Source of the DNA: Sphagnum compactum
Taxonomy: Eukaryota > Bryophyta > Sphagnopsida > Sphagnales
Direction: 5' to 3'
Assembly (NCBI GenBank): GCA_965153455.1
Contig: OZ234503.1
Span: 2,170,001 to 2,234,000, forward strand
DNA length: 64,000 nt
Shown: positions 57,386 through 64,000 of the stretch, one piece after another
Position numbering within the stretch: the stretch's first letter is position 1
Layout of the letters: each line of letters starts with the position of its first letter
Translations under genes and position numbers: made by a program
Notes under the pieces: generated by a model
Told to the model about the DNA's origin: nothing
The model's input: the letters and a program-made list of their open reading frames with translations, nothing else
Databases searched by the model: none

Positions 57386-60300
57386 GAGAGAGAGACTCTT
57401 ATTTACATTATTCTTTTAGCTAGAATTTGCAGGGCACTAGAAAGTAAGTGTCTGTCTTGCTTCTTGTTCTGTGTCTTCTTCTAGATCCTGCAATTTGGAT
57501 TTTGTGGACCCTGATTTTGGGGCGGGACTGTACAATGTATACTTGTTTCATAAATGGAAAAATTAAGTGGGTTTGTTGTATGAAACAACATTGCATTATC
57601 CACATGAATTCTTCAAAACACTTGTAAGGTTTGCAACCCCAAAACCCTGATGATGGGGGCATGCTCTACAGAGGTTAGTTCTTTCAGTCCCTGGAATTTG
57701 CAGATGTCTTTTTGTTGTGCAAGTGAAACTGGGTTGCTGAAGCGATTGATGGTGTAATGACATTGAAATTATGTAAATAATCAGCAGAAAAAAATTAGTT
57801 CATCTGGAGGGAATGTTACCAAGCAGAACTTTTCCTTCGCCAAGGGCCGCTTTTTGAAAAGTGGAATGCCTGCTCTGGTAGAAGAAAACTTTTAAAAAGA
57901 GGGTTATAAGGAAATTTGTCTTCAGATGTTATAAATGATGCAAGAAGGAAGCTTTAACAAAATTGAAAAGGAATTGACATGTCATGTTACTGTGGTGTGG
58001 GTTTTGTTTGGTCTAAAGGCTATGAAGCCAGAGCTCAGTGAGCTCTATTAGAGCAAAGTGTACCATCGTCTTTCAAATCTCATTTCTATTGCCTCCTATG
58101 TGCCCCATTTGCTGGGAGATGTGGTACCCTAAACCCTCAACTCTTTGGGGAAGAGAAACCTTAAACCTTAAACCCTAAACTCTTTGGCAACTCACACATG
58201 AAGTACAAGAGTAGTCTCTCATCTGCATCGTTAACTGCAATTGCAGGACAACTGAGATGGGCTTCCCTCTACTTGACACAACCAAAAAGATTGGATTCTT
58301 TATCATTTCACAATTGGTTGATGAAGAGAGGAGAAAAGAAGAATGGGTGCTTTGGATAGTTGAGAAGTAGCCATTGAACTAGTGGTGCTAGCCCCCTGAA
58401 CAAAGTCCCCAGAGCCTAAGTGCAAATGCGGTGACGCCAAGCATCTGGTTTAGTGCAAATTAAGACTTCTGTCCTGCATATTTCTTCTTCCTAACCATGC
58501 TTGGCCTGTCCAAACAGACATAACATTTTTCACCTTTGTGAAGGGTTATCATATCTTCCAAAGAAGATTTGCAATGACCTAAAATCACCAATAGGGCCTT
58601 TGATTGTTTTAGCACCTTATATTCCATGAAATGACGGCTCTCAGTTTATAAGACCTGAAAATATGCATCAATGCTTTGGCTGGAGGGTTGCTGAAATGGA
58701 TGTAGCACCACAAGAGAGGGACAACAATACAGATCTGAATAGTCTGAGCACAATGATTGAGAAGGGGCAGATTGGACCTAAGGAGGGGATAAGCCACATG
58801 GAAAATTTGGGACATTGTTTAAGGCACCTTCCAATAGCAGACAACAGCTCCAAGGGGGTGGAAAGTTGGGCAGGTTTGAACTTGCCCTTCTTGCACCTGT
58901 CCACAAATAATAGAAAAACAGAGCTTACAAAGCTCCTAAGAAAGTGAAAGGATGCAAGGTAAGTCCTTACTTCATCAGAACATGTAAACTTAGAGGCAAA
59001 CTCCAACCCTAATCTTTGACCCTAGCCATTCAAGGACTTGTCTATACTGCATAAAGTTACAGCAAGAACTGGGAGCCATCTGTGGAATGCTCACTCAACA
59101 CACACATTTCAATGCATGAGAGTAAATGTTAAACCCAATTGCCATCCAAGCTGATAAATGGTAAAAATACATCCAACTTAACCTTCTTGCAATACCAGAA
59201 TTAGGGTCTCACTTTCTCTTTTACTTCAGGTTTGTGAGGGTCAGATTTGACAGAGTAAAGACATTTTGAGGGCTCAGAGTTGGAGACAAGGATGTCATTA
59301 CATGGAAACCCCTCATTCCACCTCAATTGGTCATACCATCACAAGCTCCCTCTGACCTCATGTTTCACCATCTTTCCATGCACACATCAATGTGCTGGTG
59401 AGAGTTTAGTTCAACCTGTGTGCATAGCAGCAGAAACATTTGGCTCCATTTCCATGCCCTGTTGTGCAACTCCATAAGCTATGACAGATTGTTCTTCCGA
59501 TAAAAACAGATTTCATGATCTCAATTAAGCAACCATTTTCAATTCCTGACATATGATAAAGCGACAGACAACATCTTTCTGTATGACACCTGCGCCTCAC
59601 TTTCAGACTAAGTCCTCAAGATAACATTTGAGAGAAGTTCCATCCTCATGTGGCCCTATCCTTGCCAGTTCCAACGATTCCCAATGGAAGGGAGTGTTGT
59701 TAGTACCTTCCACCTTGTATCTCAAGCTCTGCCCTCGTTACAAGGTGGCAGGTACTTTCAGTAGTGCCTTCCCTTATACTTAAGACATCCATCTAAGAAG
59801 AAGGTCCAATGCCGATCATTGCTGAGTGTGCACGCAAATTGGACAACACTAGATGTTGGCAAATGGTGCGTCAATGATGGATTCCCAATGGCCAGGATCT
59901 TCCTATTGCCTTTCTTCAAGTGTTTTAACTTTTCAACCAACTTTAAAGAGTTTCTTGTTGTCCAGTGTTCTTTGTAAGAATTTTTTTTATTGTAGCAAAA
60001 GTGGTGATCATCCATAGGAAGATGTAGAAAAAAGTGGCAATTGTCCTTAGGAAGATCTAACTAAATATGGCTATAAGGTAATAATGAAGTCCAAATCTTT
60101 AGTCATCTTTTTATATTTTTGTCTACACACTTTAAACCAAATATAAAATTCTGGTATTTTCACTTATTTTACCCTTCTTTTTTGGCAATTAAAAACCTCC
60201 AAAATCACTTCATTTTCAAATTTTTAATTTTTGATTTCACTTTCATCACCATTTAAAAAAAAGGTTTGTTCCCATGTTTTTTGCCCTTGGGCATAATTTC

Positions 60301-63223
60301 ATCATCAATTTTTTTTTGTTCTATTGAGGAACCTAGTTGACCCTACCTAACAAGCCGTTGGCCATATTCAAGATCAAGGACCACAAAAAGGATGTCACAT
60401 GTAAGAAATTCATGGACCCATGTAATTTTCAAGTTTCATTAGGACTCCAAAAGAAAATCATTTGTAGCAATTTTTAAAAAAATTCTTGAAAAAGACAACC
60501 AAATCAAGTGAATGGTATAGACCAATCACTTAGTTGAAAAGGAGATGATGTCCATTCAAGTTTAAGGAATGTCACACACCCCCTTAATGACTTTAAGGAC
60601 TTGAAAAAACTTTAAGCAAAAATAAGAGAACCCTTGATTTCTTAGGCTCAAAGAGTGTGTAAAACCCATATTTACCAAAGGCATCCATACAAACAATGTT
60701 TTGATTAGTATTCCTTACATTAGGACACCAAGTAGTCAAGACTTTTCAAGGACATTTGACCACATGGGAAACACTATTGAATTTCATCATTTTATGGTTG
60801 TTTAGGGCACACAAAACATGGCATCATTAAAGCTATCGCCCATAATAAAAATCACAGAAAAATATCCAATTTTTGGTTTTATAAAAGCAACTTTCTCCCA
60901 AACAAAAAAAAGGATTTTTAGGACACTTTGGACCAAAATGTAAGTCCTAAAAATTGTCCCGATAAGTATCCTTGATCTTGAATATGGCCTGTTCGCAGCC
61001 CCAAATCAAGCTCATTGGTAGAAAGTCTACAAAGCTTGGGTTTGTTGCTGTTAGTTTTCATTGTTCTCATTAGTTTCAGCCAAAACCCAAAGTTTTACTT
61101 TCAAGTTTGGTAGATTTTATGGATGGTAATTATTTTACATTAAGAATATGGTGAAAAGTGTTTAACAATTTTCCCAATTTTGCATTTTTGTAAGTAGAAC
61201 TTAAAAATGGGGTTAAATTATTTTTTGGTGAAAATTGGGCCCCAATAATTGATATTCCCCAATAATTCCAACCTTCATAGGTTTATGGATTGCAATGATG
61301 AGGTTATGGATTGTAAGCAAAGGGTATAATAGTTTAAAATATTTGATTCAAACCCACTAGATTTTATTATAAGAAAACACATCATGAAAGAGGAATTTCA
61401 ATGAGGAAATAAAGAATTTCAATGGGCAAAGAGTTTTTAGCATTATGGTTTAGGGTTCATGGTTCATGACCATATATGGTGTAATGCCTTATTGTCAAGG
61501 CATTACCTTACATGTAAAACATTGCCAAAACATTATGCTACACATAAACCATCAACACAAAGCTTCTAACTTATCTAGAAGGCACCTCCAACAGAAATCC
61601 TCCTTGGCAAAAGTGGGGCATTTTGAAAAATGAAATGCCCACTTTAAAAGTGGAACGGGGTATTTTATTTTCTTTCGCCATGATATGTCCCATCAACTAT
61701 CATGGGGATTTTATTTTATTTTTAATCATTGTTTTACATTAGTGAATGCCCTCAAAATGAAGCATTTTCATGATAAAAGCCTTCACTTCCAAAATAAGCA
61801 CTCATCAACTTCACCTTTGGTGGGTGTTTGTTTCAAGAATGCCCTTATTTCCAAAGTAAGTGTCCCTTGGCTTCCTCTCATACTTGTTGTAACTGCTTAT
61901 TTCAAGAACATCTTGTTCCTTAGGCATTAGCCTATTTGTGTAACCATGAGACAATACCATCACACATCCATGTTTATCAACAAGGGAAATGACATTTTGC
62001 ACTACATTTTCAAAACAAGATACTCTAATCAAAATTGTGAACCTACCAATGTAATAAATAACATGACCTACACCAAATGCAACAATTTGTTTTTAACAAA
62101 TTGAAAGTCAGAAAATGTAAGGCAAGCGATGAAAAGAGACAATATTAATTTGTCATTAAGCATATTAATACTCAAAACACAAAACTTCATATGTGAAAAG
62201 GAGCTAGGTTGAGAGTTCACAGATTCTTCATAAATCTTTTTTCATGGTATCATATTTGAGTTGACTAAGTTCAAAGATCTATCATAAAGATCATAATCAC
62301 TAATTTATCCAAGAAATAACCATTTTACATGCAAAACCAAAACAAAAGGGGACCATTTCAATATTTGATCATCAATAAAAATACTTGGGTTTAAAGATGG
62401 GTTATAAGTTTTTATAAGTTTGCTTATGCATTTGTCAAAATTAGTTATTAACATTTGCACAAACCTAAACGCAAAATATTATTCTTGGATGCATCGGCCA
62501 ATTAGTAATTAATTAAATAAATTGAAGTGAAAACTACATTGAGATAAATAGGTTTGAGTGTTCTAAGACATGAAAGCTAACCAAATGTTTTTATTGCATT
62601 TTCAAAGGATTGGAAAAACATGGGAGGGATTCAATGGATATCAAACTTAATGAAAGAAGTGAATTATTGAAGGTCATTTTTCAAGGAAGTTCTAAACAAG
62701 GTGCAAGTCCTATGACAATGAAGGAGAAGGCAAGTGAGAAAGGAATATGTCCATGAATAGTGACATTCCAATACTAATTATGCCAATGATTGTTCCCAAG
62801 CCATTTCCCATCTACTTTCCTATGACATTAACATATGCTATAGCTATTGTGACCATCAAGATTGAATTTCAAATGGTGGTTATATTCATCAACTATGGTG
62901 GTCAAAATTAAATTGCATCAATTGAAATTCAATCATAAAAGAAAAAAAAATTGTGATCATCAAGATGTGGTGATTAAATTTTAGTGACAATCTTGATTGT
63001 TTGAAATTCTGTTATAAAAACAAAACAGGGATGAACCTAGGTGTTAATCCTTACATTGACTAGAATCAAATTCCCATATATATATACATATATATATGAT
63101 CATGACCATTAGATGTAACAATTAAATTTCAAAAGCAAAATCAAATTTGAAGATATGATAAATAATGGTCATAATAGAATTGACATAAAACACATGTTGT
63201 GAAAGATAATTTTCACATTTCAA
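57386..63223. other. Intergenic DNA without a recognised gene
   Basis: Telomere-like words (AACCCTAAACTC, CTTAAACCTTAAACCC) occur near 58130-58190. A 94-codon open frame at 58663-58947 has no recognisable domain. A pair of inverted 21-bp words lies at 60361 and 60988. From about 60 kb the sequence is AT-rich transposon-like debris. Confidence 0.45.
60361..60988. repeat. Widely spaced 21-bp inverted repeat
   Basis: CCATATTCAAGATCAAGG near 60362-60381 is the exact reverse complement of the word near 60969-60987. Outside these words the flanks do not match. Confidence 0.6.
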
Positions 63224-63930
63224 TCATACTATATATTAATTCTGTAAGTCCGTCTCTCTGTGACGGGGGTGGGGGAGGGAGAGGCCGGTGAAGCAGCGGG
63301 CGACCACCACGGTTTTCGCACCGGCCAAGTGTACAAACCAGGACCTGATCTCCACAAAACATCGCAGCCGTCCGAAGGGAAGGAATGACGGTCGGATCGC
63401 ATCCCTTTCCCACCGCACCAGAGGCGGATATAAAAACCTTCCCCTCCCCCCCCCACTACCGAAAAAATCGACGGTTATATAGAGGAGCGTGTTTTCGAAA
63501 ATTTCCAAAACTTTCGAGAACTCCCACCGCACCAGAGGCGGATATAAAAACCTTCCCCTCCCCCCCCACTACTGAAAGAACCGGCGGTTATATAGAGGAG
63601 CGTGTTTTCGAAAATTTCCAAAACTTTCGAGAACCAAGGCTCAAAATGTCAGAATCGGGGTTTTGGGTTTTCTCACCCTCGTCGGGTAAGGGAATAAATA
63701 CCCGGACTGATAACCTGAGGGTACACACGGCTAGTTCTGATACCCGCACAACGTCGGTCGGAACCACTGCGTTAAGTCACAATATTGTTTTTATCTGTGG
63801 GGATATAAATGCCTTAGGGTGGGACCCACGACTATTATTTTGGGAAAATTTATTATGGCGACCAAACAGAACGTTCGGGGTGGCTGGAATGGCGTAGCCA
63901 TGGGTGTCCGAAGGTCACGGGTACCACTAG
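63224..63930 (+). mobile_element. Complete-looking non-autonomous Helitron, second family
   Basis: It starts TC after A (63223|63224) and ends CTAG at 63927-63930 followed by T. Twelve bases before the end is the hairpin GTGTCC-GAA-GGTCAC (one mismatch). The 707-bp element has no transposase gene. Its left end reads TATATATTAATTCTGTAAG. Its interior carries a 114-bp tandem duplication. Confidence 0.8.
63411..63637 (+). repeat. 114-bp tandem duplication in the Helitron
   Basis: Two units starting CACCGCACCAGAGGCGGATA at 63411 and 63525 are almost identical. The C-run length and a few bases differ. Confidence 0.95.
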
Positions 63931-64000
63931 TATATATTAATTCAGTAAGTCTGTCTGTGACGGAGGTTTTGGGGGGTGGGGGAGGGAGAGGCCGGTGAAG
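63931..64000 (+). mobile_element. Second Helitron copy, 5' end only
   Basis: The sequence directly after the first element's CTAG repeats the first element's 5' region (TATATATTAATTCAGTAAG, CTGTGACGGAGG, GGGAGAGGCCGGTGAAG) and runs off the window. Confidence 0.8.

Noticed and set aside
63385-63897. 170-codon plus-strand frame in the terminal Helitron
   Set aside because: It reads through the 114-bp duplication and C-runs, has no domain, and non-autonomous Helitrons of this size usually code for nothing.

Overview
The window is nuclear DNA of a land plant. The evidence is spliceosomal introns, a sucrose/H+ symporter, a plant-specific protein with a TRF2/HOY1-type PH-like domain, a cyanobacterial-type serine/threonine kinase, a DHHC S-acyltransferase, an oil-body-associated protein fragment and plant Helitrons. 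The long AT-rich, repeat-laden intergenic DNA fits a large genome such as that of a fern or another spore-bearing plant. That placement is inference; the sequence alone does not fix the species.

Layout. 1-3.3 kb: seven exons of a minus-strand protein kinase whose 3' end runs off the left edge. 3.5-12.4 kb: transposon remnants (a reverse-transcriptase fragment and a three-copy dispersed repeat) and simple repeats. 12.5-15.3 kb: a five-exon plus-strand gene with the TRF2/HOY1 PH-like domain. 17.5-20.0 kb: a convergent six-exon minus-strand gene for an unrecognised coiled-coil protein rich in RRxS sites. 21.7-26.4 kb: a divergent twelve-exon DHHC S-acyltransferase gene. All exon joins in these models were worked out by hand from splice dinucleotides and reading-frame phase.

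26.4-30.7 kb is unassigned, AT-rich sequence. 30.7-43.9 kb is a nested Helitron complex. It holds at least eight copies of one terminal hairpin, a decayed RepHel transposase/helicase gene, large tandem repeats, and fragments of host genes that look captured, including a frameshifted exon of an oil-body-associated protein. 44-54.4 kb is AT-rich and nearly gene-free, with a long perfect inverted repeat near 45.4 kb and a decayed Myb/SANT-like remnant near 53 kb. 55.1-56.8 kb is an intact, intronless sucrose transporter gene with a tandem repeat downstream. 57.4-63.2 kb shows no recognisable gene. The window ends in a short complete-looking Helitron of a second family, followed directly by the start of another copy.

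The four host genes other than the kinase appear intact. They show no sign of forming a pathway together, and their order looks like ordinary plant gene placement between transposons.
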